Origin: Treponema sp. | GTDB taxonomy: Bacteria; Spirochaetota; Spirochaetia; Treponematales; Treponemataceae | Assembly (NCBI GenBank): GCA_016293495.1 | Contig: JAEDED010000022.1 | Span: forward strand, 1 to 38,539 | Length of the DNA stretch: 38,539 bases | Reading direction: 5' to 3' | Shown: in pieces, positions 26,416-34,690 of the stretch | How positions within the stretch are numbered: the first letter of the stretch is position 1 | Layout: every line of letters starts with the position of its first letter | The notes under the pieces: model-generated | Told to the model about the DNA's origin: nothing | What the model saw: the letters and a program-made list of their open reading frames with translations, nothing else | The model's database searches: none | Made by a program: the position numbers and the translations under genes

Positions 26416-27138
26416 ATGAAGAAATTATTAATTGGCGCACTTACATTTTGTCTTATGAATCTCTGTATTTTTGCCGGAGACGTTGCAGTTTTCCAGGAAA
26501 TCGGATTTTCAAAAGACGGTAAAAACTATATTTTTGGTGAGTATGGAAAGGAAGATAAGAAGTTCTTCCCTTATGGAGAAATTTATACTGTTGATGTTGC
26601 TAAAAACGACTTCGTTCGCGGAAAAGTATTCAAATCAAAGGATAAATCATTTACAAAAGCAAGTAAAACTTTATACGAAGAGCTTCTTGCAAAGCATTAT
26701 TCTGAACTTAAAAAGTTTGAATACTATCAGCCAAAACCAGAAGACATTCTTTATGTAATGGAAGAGGAATCTAAAGGTTCGACAGAAGAAATTGTATTTA
26801 CAAGTTTTGAAGAAAGTGAATATACATACCGCATCAAGCTTGTTCCTACATTCTATACTGGAAAATCTTCATTCTACATTGATGTAAAAGTTTATGACAA
26901 AGATGAAAACTTAAAACTCAGTTATCAGGTTGGTACACCTTCAGTTAAACGTCCAAACGTAACTAAGTATAAAATCGTAAGAATTGCAACAAGCAGAGAC
27001 AGAATGAGCATTGTCTTTGTTGTTGAAAAAACAATTGAAGATTCAAACGGTGTTTCAGTAAGATACATGGTTGAAACAAAACGTCTTGATTCTCCAGTTG
27101 ATGCAGGTGAAAAAACTGTAGCTGATAATGATAGATAA
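26416..27138 (+). CDS. DUF2259-like secreted protein
   Basis: 240 residues with a signal peptide (MKKLLIGALTFCLMNLCIFA, cut near GD). The mature N-terminus (VAVFQEIGFSKDGKNYIFGE, then PYGEIYTVDVAKNDFVRGKV) reads like the predicted secreted proteins grouped as DUF2259: a beta-rich module that reports signal state, then an E/K-rich helical stretch (LYEELLAKHYSELKKF). The C-terminal half is again beta-rich and ends in a charged tail. The protein would be periplasmic. GGTAAGAG precedes the ATG. The sigma28-type promoter upstream hints at co-expression with late flagellar genes. A strong terminator follows, so it is monocistronic. Exact function unknown. Confidence 0.75.
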   Translation: MKKLLIGALTFCLMNLCIFAGDVAVFQEIGFSKDGKNYIFGEYGKEDKKFFPYGEIYTVDVAKNDFVRGKVFKSKDKSFTKASKTLYEELLAKHYSELKKFEYYQPKPEDILYVMEEESKGSTEEIVFTSFEESEYTYRIKLVPTFYTGKSSFYIDVKVYDKDENLKLSYQVGTPSVKRPNVTKYKIVRIATSRDRMSIVFVVEKTIEDSNGVSVRYMVETKRLDSPVDAGEKTVADNDR

Positions 27139-27170
27139 TAAGAAGTTCATAAAGTAAATCCTCCTTATTT

Positions 27171-27203
27171 AACCGTCGGAAAAAAACCGACGGTTTTTTT
27201 TTG
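27171..27203 (+). terminator. Rho-independent terminator after the DUF2259-like gene
   Basis: Stem AACCGTCGG (27171-27179) with CCGACGGTT (27187-27195), a 7-A loop and a run of nine T residues. The classic form. Confidence 0.95.
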
Positions 27204-27266
27204 CGTATTTTAAAAATTTTGCAGGAAAAAAGTAAAAATAAAAGAATGATATATATGGAGGCTTTT

Positions 27267-28367
27267 ATGAAAGAATTCATCAAAAACAATTTTCGTCCAT
27301 TTCTTACAGCTCTTGGAATTACTGCTTTCGTCATAATCTGTATGTACCATACCTCGTGCCATATTACGCCTGAAGGAATTACGCTGATAACAAATGATTG
27401 TAAATCAGCAAAAATTGAAGGCTTTAAGATTGATGGTTCAGATATACATGTGGAATTTTCGAAGAATGTTAAGGTTGAACAATGTTTTGTCGTGGAAGCA
27501 TCTGATGATCTTGAAAAAGTCTCCTCAATTGAAAACTTTCATAATTGTGAAAATAAAATGCAGGTAGAATGGGAGGACGACCCTGACGAGTTTATAATTC
27601 ATTATGAGCTTAAGGAAAAGACAAAAATCGGAAAGTGCTACGAACTATATTCTGTTGTAAGAGATTCTGCCGGTTCAAGCCTTTCATTCGCGCTTCCGTT
27701 TTTCGGAGAGAATGATCATTTTCCGGACATTGTTATTTCTGAAATAAATGAAGCGTATTCAAATAAGGAAGCGCTTTCGGAATACATTGAGTTATATGCA
27801 CTTTCCTCCGGAAACCTTTTTGGCCTTGAATTGATTTCTGCAAGCAATGAAAGGCATTATCCGCTTCCTGACATTGAAATAAATAAAGGGGAATATATTG
27901 TCGTTCATCTTCGCGGTGATGAAAACGATAAAAACTGTGTAACCGAAAAGGGCAGTAACCTCAATCTTTCGAAAGCCCGTGGTTCTGTTGCTGCGCGTGA
28001 CATCTGGATTAACAGTTCAGAAAGCGCACTTAATTCAACTGCAGAAATTGTATTGCTTAACAACAAGGCAAAAAATAAACTTCTCGACTGTGTAATGTAT
28101 TGTAAAAAAGATTACGCTCTTTCCAATAAAGACTGGAAGACAGAAAGCCTGTGCAAATACGCAGCATTATGTTCCGATGCCGGTTTATGGAATAAACCTT
28201 GTATCCCGGAAAATGCCGTATACAGCAATGAACGTAAATCTATAAGCTATGTTTCAAGGACAAATATTGAAGGGCTAAAAAATTCCCCGGAACGAAATAA
28301 TGATGCAAAATGCTGGACAGGAACTGCAAAGTCAAAAATGACACCTGGAAAGAAAAACGCCTGGTGA
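27267..28367 (+). CDS. Probable lipoprotein with a lamin-tail-like domain
   Basis: 366 residues from the ATG at 27267, which has GGAGG 5 bases upstream. A longer frame beginning at a TTG inside the preceding terminator is not credible. The N-terminal hydrophobic segment ends MYHTSC (Cys31), a relaxed lipoprotein signal. Residues about 40-135 are a beta module (IEGFKIDGSDIHVEFSKNVK). Residues 150-270 fit the lamin-tail (LTD) pattern: DIVISEINEAYSNKEALSEY, IELYALSSGNLFGLEL, LPDIEINKGEYIVVHLRG and ALNSTAEIVLLN. LTD proteins are usually extracellular, often linked to surface binding or nucleases; here no catalytic domain is visible. Anchoring is probably on the outer face of a membrane. The specific role is unknown. 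Confidence 0.78.
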   Translation: MKEFIKNNFRPFLTALGITAFVIICMYHTSCHITPEGITLITNDCKSAKIEGFKIDGSDIHVEFSKNVKVEQCFVVEASDDLEKVSSIENFHNCENKMQVEWEDDPDEFIIHYELKEKTKIGKCYELYSVVRDSAGSSLSFALPFFGENDHFPDIVISEINEAYSNKEALSEYIELYALSSGNLFGLELISASNERHYPLPDIEINKGEYIVVHLRGDENDKNCVTEKGSNLNLSKARGSVAARDIWINSSESALNSTAEIVLLNNKAKNKLLDCVMYCKKDYALSNKDWKTESLCKYAALCSDAGLWNKPCIPENAVYSNERKSISYVSRTNIEGLKNSPERNNDAKCWTGTAKSKMTPGKKNAW

Positions 28368-28436
28368 GTAAAATCTCGCAATACGCAAACTGTACTCTGT
28401 CTAGAAAATTAAAACTTTTTATGCTAGAGTATCAGC

Positions 28437-30731
28437 ATGGCAGAATTATTAGCCCCAGCAGGGAATATTGAATCATTAGATGCAGCAATCGGTGAAGGCG
28501 CTGATGCTGTATATTTGGGATTAAAAAGTTTTAACGCACGACTTAGAACAACTAACTTCGCCTGGAATCAGTTTGAAGCAGCAGTTAATTCACTTCACCG
28601 TCAGAATAAAAAGATTTATGTAACTGTAAATACAGTCAGTGAAGAACGTGATCTTGAACGGCTTTACAGATTTCTCGCTTATTTGAATAATATCGGACCT
28701 GACGGACTTATCGTTCAGGATTATGCCGTTATCAGAATGTGTCAGGAATTTTTTCCTAAGCTTGAGCTTCATGCAAGTACTCAGATGAACGTTGCAAGTG
28801 CGGCAGCAGCAAACCTTTTAAGTAAAGAAGGTTTCAAGCGTGTTGTTCTTGCCCGTGAACTTGGACTCGAAGAAATACAGGCAATTAAAGCAAAGACAAA
28901 TGCAGAACTCGAAGTGTTTGTTCACGGAGCCTTGTGTGTAAGTGAATCTGGTCTCTGTCTTTTCTCAAGCTTTTTGGGAGGAAAATCTGCAAACCGCGGT
29001 ATGTGTACTCAGGCTTGCCGTCGTTTTTATACAGCAGAAGTTCCTGGTGGAATGGATCAGGGCTACTACTTTTCTCCTTGTGACCTTCAGCTCATCGAGC
29101 AGATGCCAGCTCTTTTGGATGCCGGAGTTGAAAGCTTTAAAATTGAAGGCCGCATGAAGTCAGCCGAGTATGTTGGAAATGTAGTTTCTGCGTACCGTTA
29201 TGTGATGGATCATTATCAGGAAAATAAAAAAGAAGCAATTGCGGCTGCAAAGCGTATGCTTTCAACTGACTTTGCAAGAAATAAAACTTCTTACTGGTAT
29301 AATTTTAAGTCTGTAAATGAAGGTGTTGAAAACGCAGGCGACATGATTTTAAATCCAAAGCAGGCAGGCGGAACTGGTATTTATCTCGGTAAGATTGATA
29401 TGACTCGTCCTGGTCCTCAGGATTTTAAAATGGCACTTTTGAAGGGCGGTTCATACGACCCGGATCCGGGCGACTCAATCCGTCTCCATAAAAAAGACGA
29501 CACAGGACGCGAAAGCCACAAAGTAAGATTTCTTGACCTTGATAACAAAGGAAACCGCTGGATTGATATTCCTGCAGGCTTTTCTCAAGGCGACAGCGTT
29601 TATCTTTTACAGACAAAGTCTATGTCAAAAAGATACCCTCATGTTCTTCCAAACGACATCGCTAGATACTCACACCAGCCGGGCGATGAGCAGCTTCCGA
29701 TTCTTGACCTTACACCGGTTGCAAAGAACGAATTGTCTTACTTCCCTGAAGGCGTTTACATTCAGGTTTCTACGATCGAAGATGTGTTTGTAGTACAGGC
29801 AGGTCATCCGGTTCGTGTAATAATTGAATTGAATGAAACAACAATCAAGGATCTTGTTAATCAGAAGACTGTTCTTCCATTAAGTAAAAAACAGCTCATT
29901 CTTTCTCTCGATCCGTTCTGTCCGGGCGGAACTGAAGAAGAATATGAAAAGACACTTGATAAGTTAATTGAACTTGGTTTTAAAACCTTCATGATTAACA
30001 ATATTGCCCACATTTCAATGCTCAAAGGAAAGGGCGTTAACATGATTGCAGGTCCTTATCTTTATACATTCAACCGCTGGGCTGTTTCTTGGCTTGAAAA
30101 TCAGAATATCGGTGCATTTGTTTCACCATACGAAAACTCAAGACATAACCTTGAAGAAATATATGATACTCAGTTCAGACAGCGTGTACTTGTTCCTGTG
30201 TTTGCATATCCTGCCTTGTTCAGAATGCGTTTTAAACTTCCAAAGTCTTATGACTTTACATTTTTCTCTGACAAAGAAGAAGTGAACTTTAAAGTGAACT
30301 CTACACCGGACGGATCTTTTGTAATGCCTGAAGCTCCTTTCTCAATTATTGATAAAGTCGATTTCCTTGCTAGTCTTGGATTCAAGAGAGTCCTCATTGA
30401 TTTCTCAAAAACAAAAGTTCAGAAAACGCACTTCAAGCAAGTTTATCAGGCTTTGCTTAAAAAACAGATTCTTCCTGGTACTTCAAGATTCAACTGGAAA
30501 GACGGTTTCTACAATCCTGAAAAACTTGAAAACTACCGCGCCGCAGATGAACGCCGCATGGAAGCAGAAAATATGAAACGTACAGGCCGTGACTTTGGTG
30601 GTAAGGGCAGAGGAACCTTGAACGGCCGCGGTTCAAGATCTGCCGGACCTAGAGGAACTGGTTCTTCTTCAAAAAGAAGCGGCGGTCCTGGAAAGTTCGG
30701 TACTTCTAAAGGCTCTGGAAAAAAAAGATAA
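28437..30731 (+). CDS. Peptidase U32-family protein (RNA hydroxylation type) with a Gly/Arg/Lys-rich tail
   Basis: 764 residues. The N-terminal domain starts AELLAPAGNIESLDAAIGEG, typical of U32 proteins. Cys167, Cys174, Cys190 and Cys194 in HGALCVSESGLCLFSSF and NRGMCTQACRR, with a further Cys in SPCDL, suit the iron-sulfur centre found in family members RlhA and TrhP, which hydroxylate 23S rRNA or tRNA. KIEGRMKSAEYV is also conserved. A middle domain (residues 300-420) and a second barrel-like half (430-690) match the longer RlhA-type layout. The last ~50 residues are low complexity (GRDFGGKGRGTLNGRG to the GSGKKR end), suggesting nucleic acid contact. There is no convincing Shine-Dalgarno; a TATGCT box lies 11 bases before the ATG. 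Confidence 0.88.
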   Translation: MAELLAPAGNIESLDAAIGEGADAVYLGLKSFNARLRTTNFAWNQFEAAVNSLHRQNKKIYVTVNTVSEERDLERLYRFLAYLNNIGPDGLIVQDYAVIRMCQEFFPKLELHASTQMNVASAAAANLLSKEGFKRVVLARELGLEEIQAIKAKTNAELEVFVHGALCVSESGLCLFSSFLGGKSANRGMCTQACRRFYTAEVPGGMDQGYYFSPCDLQLIEQMPALLDAGVESFKIEGRMKSAEYVGNVVSAYRYVMDHYQENKKEAIAAAKRMLSTDFARNKTSYWYNFKSVNEGVENAGDMILNPKQAGGTGIYLGKIDMTRPGPQDFKMALLKGGSYDPDPGDSIRLHKKDDTGRESHKVRFLDLDNKGNRWIDIPAGFSQGDSVYLLQTKSMSKRYPHVLPNDIARYSHQPGDEQLPILDLTPVAKNELSYFPEGVYIQVSTIEDVFVVQAGHPVRVIIELNETTIKDLVNQKTVLPLSKKQLILSLDPFCPGGTEEEYEKTLDKLIELGFKTFMINNIAHISMLKGKGVNMIAGPYLYTFNRWAVSWLENQNIGAFVSPYENSRHNLEEIYDTQFRQRVLVPVFAYPALFRMRFKLPKSYDFTFFSDKEEVNFKVNSTPDGSFVMPEAPFSIIDKVDFLASLGFKRVLIDFSKTKVQKTHFKQVYQALLKKQILPGTSRFNWKDGFYNPEKLENYRAADERRMEAENMKRTGRDFGGKGRGTLNGRGSRSAGPRGTGSSSKRSGGPGKFGTSKGSGKKR

Positions 30732-30769
30732 AATTTTAACTTTTATTATTGAGTAAAAATTAAAATATA

Positions 30770-30833
30770 AAGCCCTGGCTTGATTACGTGAACATTATAA
30801 ATGGTGCAGTTTTAAAAAGCCAGGGCTTATTTT
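30770..30833. terminator. Bidirectional terminator between the U32 gene and ssb
   Basis: A 12-bp perfect inverted repeat, AAGCCCTGGCTT (30770-30781) and AAGCCAGGGCTT (30817-30828), is separated by 35 bases and followed by ATTTTT on the plus strand. It lies 4 bases from the ssb stop codon. The loop is unusually long for a terminator. Confidence 0.65.
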
Positions 30834-31306
30834 TAGAATACTGTAGTTTCAGAATCTTCCTTAGCCGCAGCGAGTGCTGCTTCTGCAAGGTTTTCTTTTT
30901 CCTGGAGTTCTTTCTGATTAACAGATTCATCGACTGCAGTTTCTGTTTCGCCATCAGCATCATTCAGAGAATTTACACGTGGCTTGAATTCTACTTTTTC
31001 AGCAACGATCGTAATTCTGCTCTGTGGTTTTCCTTCTTCATTTTTCCATCTGTTCTGTTTGATTCTTCCGACAACGCTGATGCCTCTTCCTTTCTGACTG
31101 AACTTAGCACAGATTTCTGCAAGCTTGCCGAACGTTTCCACATCAAAATACGACACTTCATCCACATATTCATCTGTGTTTGCCTTCTTGTAATAATGAT
31201 TAACAGCAATTGGAAGTCTGCATACAGGAAATCCGTGTGCTGTTGTTTTAAATTCTGGAACACGAGTAATGTTTCCTTCAACGATAAGACAGTTAATGTT
31301 ATTCAT
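30833..31306 (-). CDS. ssb: Single-stranded DNA-binding protein
   Basis: 157 residues. Coats single-stranded DNA in replication, recombination and repair. The OB fold is seen in NCLIVEGNITRVPEFKTTAH, VCRLPIAVNHYYKK, YFDVETFGKLAEICAKF and GRGISVVGRIKQNRWKNEEG. The C-terminal third is acidic and disordered and ends EDSETTVF, in place of the usual DDDIPF-type partner-binding tip, keeping the acidic run and the final Phe. AGAGG 5 bases upstream supports the start. Confidence 0.95.
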   Translation of the reverse strand: MNNINCLIVEGNITRVPEFKTTAHGFPVCRLPIAVNHYYKKANTDEYVDEVSYFDVETFGKLAEICAKFSQKGRGISVVGRIKQNRWKNEEGKPQSRITIVAEKVEFKPRVNSLNDADGETETAVDESVNQKELQEKENLAEAALAAAKEDSETTVF

Positions 31307-31342
31307 ATAAACCTCTTTGAATATTGACTTTGCTGGCCAGAC

Positions 31343-31377
31343 AAAAAAAATGGTGTCAGGATTTTCCTGACACCATT
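31343..31377 (-). terminator. Rho-independent terminator for the 643-residue protein gene
   Basis: Read on the minus strand: a perfect 12-bp stem (AATGGTGTCAGG at 31377-31366 with CCTGACACCATT at 31360-31349), a 5-nt loop and eight T residues (31350-31343). It lies about 45 bases after the stop of the gene ending at 31423 and just before ssb. Confidence 0.92.
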
Positions 31378-31422
31378 AACATACTCTTAGTTTGATTTTT
31401 TATACCCAAAAATTAAAAAAAA

Positions 31423-33354
31423 TTACATATTCTTTACAAGATAAACCATATAAAGTTTTGTGTACTCAAGAATAGCTGTCTGTTCCGTAATCTTTTTCAT
31501 GTTAGGAGTGTTACAGAGAGTTTCTGCAAGTTCTGTAATTCTTTCTGCATTAAAGCCTTTTGCAGGAAGTGTTCTCAATACTTTTCTCAGGTAATCACGG
31601 ATGAGGGCATTAACATCTTCTGTCAAATCGTTGTTTGCCTGTTTTGAAATCATCTTGTTCCACATCTTGCGGTAATCAGTAAGTTCTTTTTCAATTGTTG
31701 AACCGTTTGGAACAAATTCTGCTTCAACTTCTTTTGCAGCCTGAATAAAAGCATCTTTCTTTGAAACAGGTTTGTGAGTTGAATGCATTTCTTCTTCGTT
31801 TGTTTCTTCTGTATTTGTCTGCTGGGTAACAACATGTTTTGAAGCTTTCTTTGCTTTTTTCATGTTTTTTCTTGTGCTCTTTTTTGTGAACAGTGCAATG
31901 ATCCACGAAACGACTGGAATTGTATACCATACAGGAAGAAGAATCTTTGCGTTTTCGAGAATTGTATTTCTGTTAAGCTGAAGAATTCCTGCATAACTCA
32001 TCATTTCGTCACCTTCGAAAATGCTTCCCTGAGCGCCGACTGTCGAAGATTCCTGCATCTCCATATTGAGAATAGGAAGGAAGTTTGCAGTTAAAAGTGC
32101 ATGCAAGGCTGGTGCAAGAACTGCACATTCATCTTCGAGCTTTTTGTTGAAAGCGCCTTCGTCATACATGTCTGGCGATTTTTCAAAATTCTGCAGTTTC
32201 TTGAACCATTCTTTTGTAATCTTTTCGTCAATTGCAGTATGAGCATCACTTGCAAGTCTTACAATAAGTGGAATTACATTGTTTTTGTAAACGAAGTAGC
32301 GTGTACCATTTTCAATTTTGAAAACAAGAAGCTTTGGGAGATTCTGATTTTCTGATTCTGTAGTTTCCTTCTGCAAGAAATCCTTCAAGTCTTTTTCAGT
32401 ATACTGACCGTAAAGAGGAATTCCTTTTGTATCAGTAAACTTGAGAATTGTATCCATTGTAAAATAATAAGGAGGTTTTGTGAGACAGTTCTGCAAAGTC
32501 TTGATTGCAGTTTCTCTCTGAAGGTTAGACTGTGCTTTATTTTTGTAGAAAGAAATAATGATTTCTGCAATGTAAACAGACTGAAGCACGTTAATGTCTT
32601 CCTGAGTAAAATCCTTTACCTTTTCATAATCCTGTTTGATAAAGTAACAAAGCTGATTCCAGAAATAGAAACTGTCACCGGCACTTTCAAGAGAGCGCAT
32701 TGCAACATCAGGTTTTCCTACAAAATCAGTAAAGAAATTCTTCGAAGTCATTTCTTTGCCAGGATTTGCGATTCTTAATTTTTTAAGGTAATAATCGTGG
32801 TATTCCTCTTTTTTAAGCATTCTGCGGATTTTTGACATAACCGCATCGATAAGAATGGCAACAGGAATATTTCCTGGGAATATTACAGGAGGAACATTGT
32901 TAGGAATGATAATCGAATAAAGCTGTTTATCATTTTTATCCTGCTTTGTCATGAGCTTAAAAATAATGTCCTGAGAGTTCTGCTTGTTCAAAATATCAAG
33001 CGGTGTAAGCTTCGGCAAATCTGAAACAGTCGGAAATGGAACGGCAGCATTAGACTGAATTTCTTTATAACGATCAGCATATTTTGCATTTAAGAAGCCT
33101 GTAACGAAAATCTGTTTTTTTGCCGGATCAGATTCAAGAAGGGCAACCTGTCTTGATTCAACAAGAGGAATTAATTCTTTATCGATTGCACTTTCTGGGT
33201 TTCCGAGATAGGTGACAAGTTCAGGAAGTTCTTCAACATTATGCTGGGCATAGCGTTTTACATAGTCTGCGAAATCTTTATAAATTACAAATGGAGAGTT
33301 TTGTTTAGTCGCAAAATATTTCAACAAAACGGAGATATTTGATGTTGCTGCCAT
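31423..33354 (-). CDS. Large treponeme-type protein with one membrane helix, unknown function
   Basis: 643 residues from MAATSN at 33354. An upstream in-frame start at 33390 would lie inside the promoter and is rejected. Residues 1-450 are soluble, mixed helical, with no motif I recognise (SVLLKYFATKQNSPFVIYKD, IFPGNIPVAILIDAVMSKIR). One strong hydrophobic helix follows at about 467-485 (LPVWYTIPVVSWIIALF), then a Lys-rich basic stretch (KKSTRKNMKKAKKASKHV) and a helical C-terminal domain of about 110 residues. It looks like an inner-membrane-anchored protein. A promoter sits so that the mRNA begins at the ATG, and a strong terminator follows, so it is a single-gene unit. Confidence 0.8.
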   Translation of the reverse strand: MAATSNISVLLKYFATKQNSPFVIYKDFADYVKRYAQHNVEELPELVTYLGNPESAIDKELIPLVESRQVALLESDPAKKQIFVTGFLNAKYADRYKEIQSNAAVPFPTVSDLPKLTPLDILNKQNSQDIIFKLMTKQDKNDKQLYSIIIPNNVPPVIFPGNIPVAILIDAVMSKIRRMLKKEEYHDYYLKKLRIANPGKEMTSKNFFTDFVGKPDVAMRSLESAGDSFYFWNQLCYFIKQDYEKVKDFTQEDINVLQSVYIAEIIISFYKNKAQSNLQRETAIKTLQNCLTKPPYYFTMDTILKFTDTKGIPLYGQYTEKDLKDFLQKETTESENQNLPKLLVFKIENGTRYFVYKNNVIPLIVRLASDAHTAIDEKITKEWFKKLQNFEKSPDMYDEGAFNKKLEDECAVLAPALHALLTANFLPILNMEMQESSTVGAQGSIFEGDEMMSYAGILQLNRNTILENAKILLPVWYTIPVVSWIIALFTKKSTRKNMKKAKKASKHVVTQQTNTEETNEEEMHSTHKPVSKKDAFIQAAKEVEAEFVPNGSTIEKELTDYRKMWNKMISKQANNDLTEDVNALIRDYLRKVLRTLPAKGFNAERITELAETLCNTPNMKKITEQTAILEYTKLYMVYLVKNM

Positions 33355-33361
33355 AATTACT

Positions 33362-33390
33362 ATTATATAGGCAAATTCCTCATAAAACAA
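33362..33390 (-). promoter_or_regulatory. Promoter giving a leaderless mRNA for the 643-residue protein
   Basis: On the minus strand TTGTTT (33390-33385), 17-bp spacer, TATAAT (33367-33362), and then exactly 7 bases to the ATG at 33354. The transcript should begin at or one base before the start codon. There is no Shine-Dalgarno sequence. Confidence 0.7.
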
Positions 33391-33429
33391 GATAAAATCA
33401 AATTAAACTGCATCATTAATAGTAATCAA

Positions 33430-33490
33430 TTGAAAAAAAATCGCTTAGACAATAAAATAAAGGAACTTGAAAACAATGATTTTCAGGTTC
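33430..33490 (+). promoter_or_regulatory. hisC promoter and 5'-terminal leader hairpin
   Basis: TTGAAA (33430-33435), 17-bp spacer, TAAAAT (33453-33458), predicted start near 33465. The transcript would open almost directly with a hairpin, GAACTTGAAAA (33463-33473) and TTTTCAGGTTC (33480-33490, one G-U pair), ending one base before the AGAGG ribosome binding site. It may protect the 5' end or modulate translation. Confidence 0.55.
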
Positions 33491-33503
33491 AGAGGTACAA
33501 AAA

Positions 33504-34652
33504 ATGTTAGCTAGTCGTATGAACAATCTTAAGCCTTACGTTCCGGGTGAACAGCCAAAGGACAGGAAATACATCAAAATCAACGCAAACGAAAACCCTT
33601 ATCCGCCTTCACCAGAGGTAAAGAAAGCCGTTATTGATTTTGTTGAAAACAATATTCAAAAACTCGGTCTTTATCCAGACCCTGATTCGCTCGCTCTCCA
33701 TGCGGCTGTTGCTGACATGCTCAACAAAACAGGCGGCGTATTGTCGCGTGCTCATGTAGAAAACGGTCAGGTTTCGCCGGATCCTAAAGACAGAATTCCT
33801 TTTACAGTAACTCCTGACATGATCTACACCGGAAACGGAAGTGACGAAGTTCTGTCATTTGTTTTCTATGCCTTTTTTGATTCAAAAGAAAAACTCATCT
33901 GTCCTGAACATTCCTACAGCTTCTATCCTGTTTACTGCGGATTTTATGACATTCCGCGTTTACCGGTTGAACTTAACGATGACTGGACACTTAAGACAGA
34001 TAAAATGGTGCAGCTTGCAAACGAAAATCACTCAAGTACAATTTTTGCAAATCCAAATGCGCCTACAAGCCTTTCTTTGACAAGGGAACAGGTTCGTGCA
34101 ATGCTTGAACAAGCTCCGTCTGACCGAGTGTTTGTAGTTGATGAAGCTTACGTTGATTTTGACGGTGAAAGTGTAATTCCGCTTTTGAAGGATTTTAAAA
34201 ACCTTGTAGTTGTAAGAACTTTCAGTAAATCACTTTGCGGTGCGGGAATGCGCTCCGGTTACATCGTTGCAAATCCTGAACTTATCAATGCAGTAACAAC
34301 TGTAAAGAACAGCTTGAATCACTTTCCGATGGATGCAGTAACTCAGGTTGCTGCAACTGCTGCATGTAATGATGCTGCATATTACGTGGAATGTGCAAAG
34401 AAGGTTTGCAAAACTCGTTCTGACTTTATTTTATTTCTTAAAGAAAAAGGCTATGAGGTGAATGACTCAAAAACAAATTTCGTCTTCCTCAAGAAAGACG
34501 GCCTTGACGGAAAGAAAGCCTACGAGTTCATAAAAGAAAACGGAATCTTAGTCCGCCGCTTTGATACTCCGGGAATCGAACAATATCTTCGCATTACAAT
34601 CGGAACACAGGAACAGATGGACAAGTTAAAAGAAATAATGAACCGTTTGTAA
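33504..34652 (+). CDS. hisC: Histidinol-phosphate aminotransferase (or related HisC-type aminotransferase)
   Basis: 382 residues. PLP fold-type-I enzyme; HisC converts imidazole acetol phosphate to histidinol phosphate. NANENPYPPSPEVKKAV, YTGNGSDEVLSF, FANPNAPTSLSL, VVDEAYVDFDGES (Asp213), TFSKSLCGAGMRSGY (PLP Lys242, Arg250) and the C-terminal YLRITIGT segment are all typical. An insert of about 20 residues near 78-100 (GVLSRAHVENGQVSPDPKDR) is not standard. No other his gene is in the window, so another aminotransferase substrate (for example an aromatic amino acid) cannot be excluded. AGAGG precedes the start. It probably shares a transcript with the phosphoesterase 38 bp downstream. Confidence 0.88.
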   Translation: MLASRMNNLKPYVPGEQPKDRKYIKINANENPYPPSPEVKKAVIDFVENNIQKLGLYPDPDSLALHAAVADMLNKTGGVLSRAHVENGQVSPDPKDRIPFTVTPDMIYTGNGSDEVLSFVFYAFFDSKEKLICPEHSYSFYPVYCGFYDIPRLPVELNDDWTLKTDKMVQLANENHSSTIFANPNAPTSLSLTREQVRAMLEQAPSDRVFVVDEAYVDFDGESVIPLLKDFKNLVVVRTFSKSLCGAGMRSGYIVANPELINAVTTVKNSLNHFPMDAVTQVAATAACNDAAYYVECAKKVCKTRSDFILFLKEKGYEVNDSKTNFVFLKKDGLDGKKAYEFIKENGILVRRFDTPGIEQYLRITIGTQEQMDKLKEIMNRL

Positions 34653-34690
34653 AACTATTTTTTGATAAAAAAGATCATGGAGGAATTGAT

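Noticed and set aside
27201..27266. Longer N-terminus for the lamin-tail-like protein, starting at TTG
   Set aside because: The TTG lies in the terminator T-run, and the ATG at 27267 has an ideal GGAGG plus a signal peptide.
30788..31327. Plus-strand 179-codon open frame antisense to ssb
   Set aside because: Cys/Phe/Ser-rich shadow of a clearly conserved ssb gene, with no protein-like features of its own.
31423..33390. Twelve-residue N-terminal extension of the 643-residue protein
   Set aside because: It would be encoded across the promoter -35 and -10 boxes, and MAATSN begins right after them.
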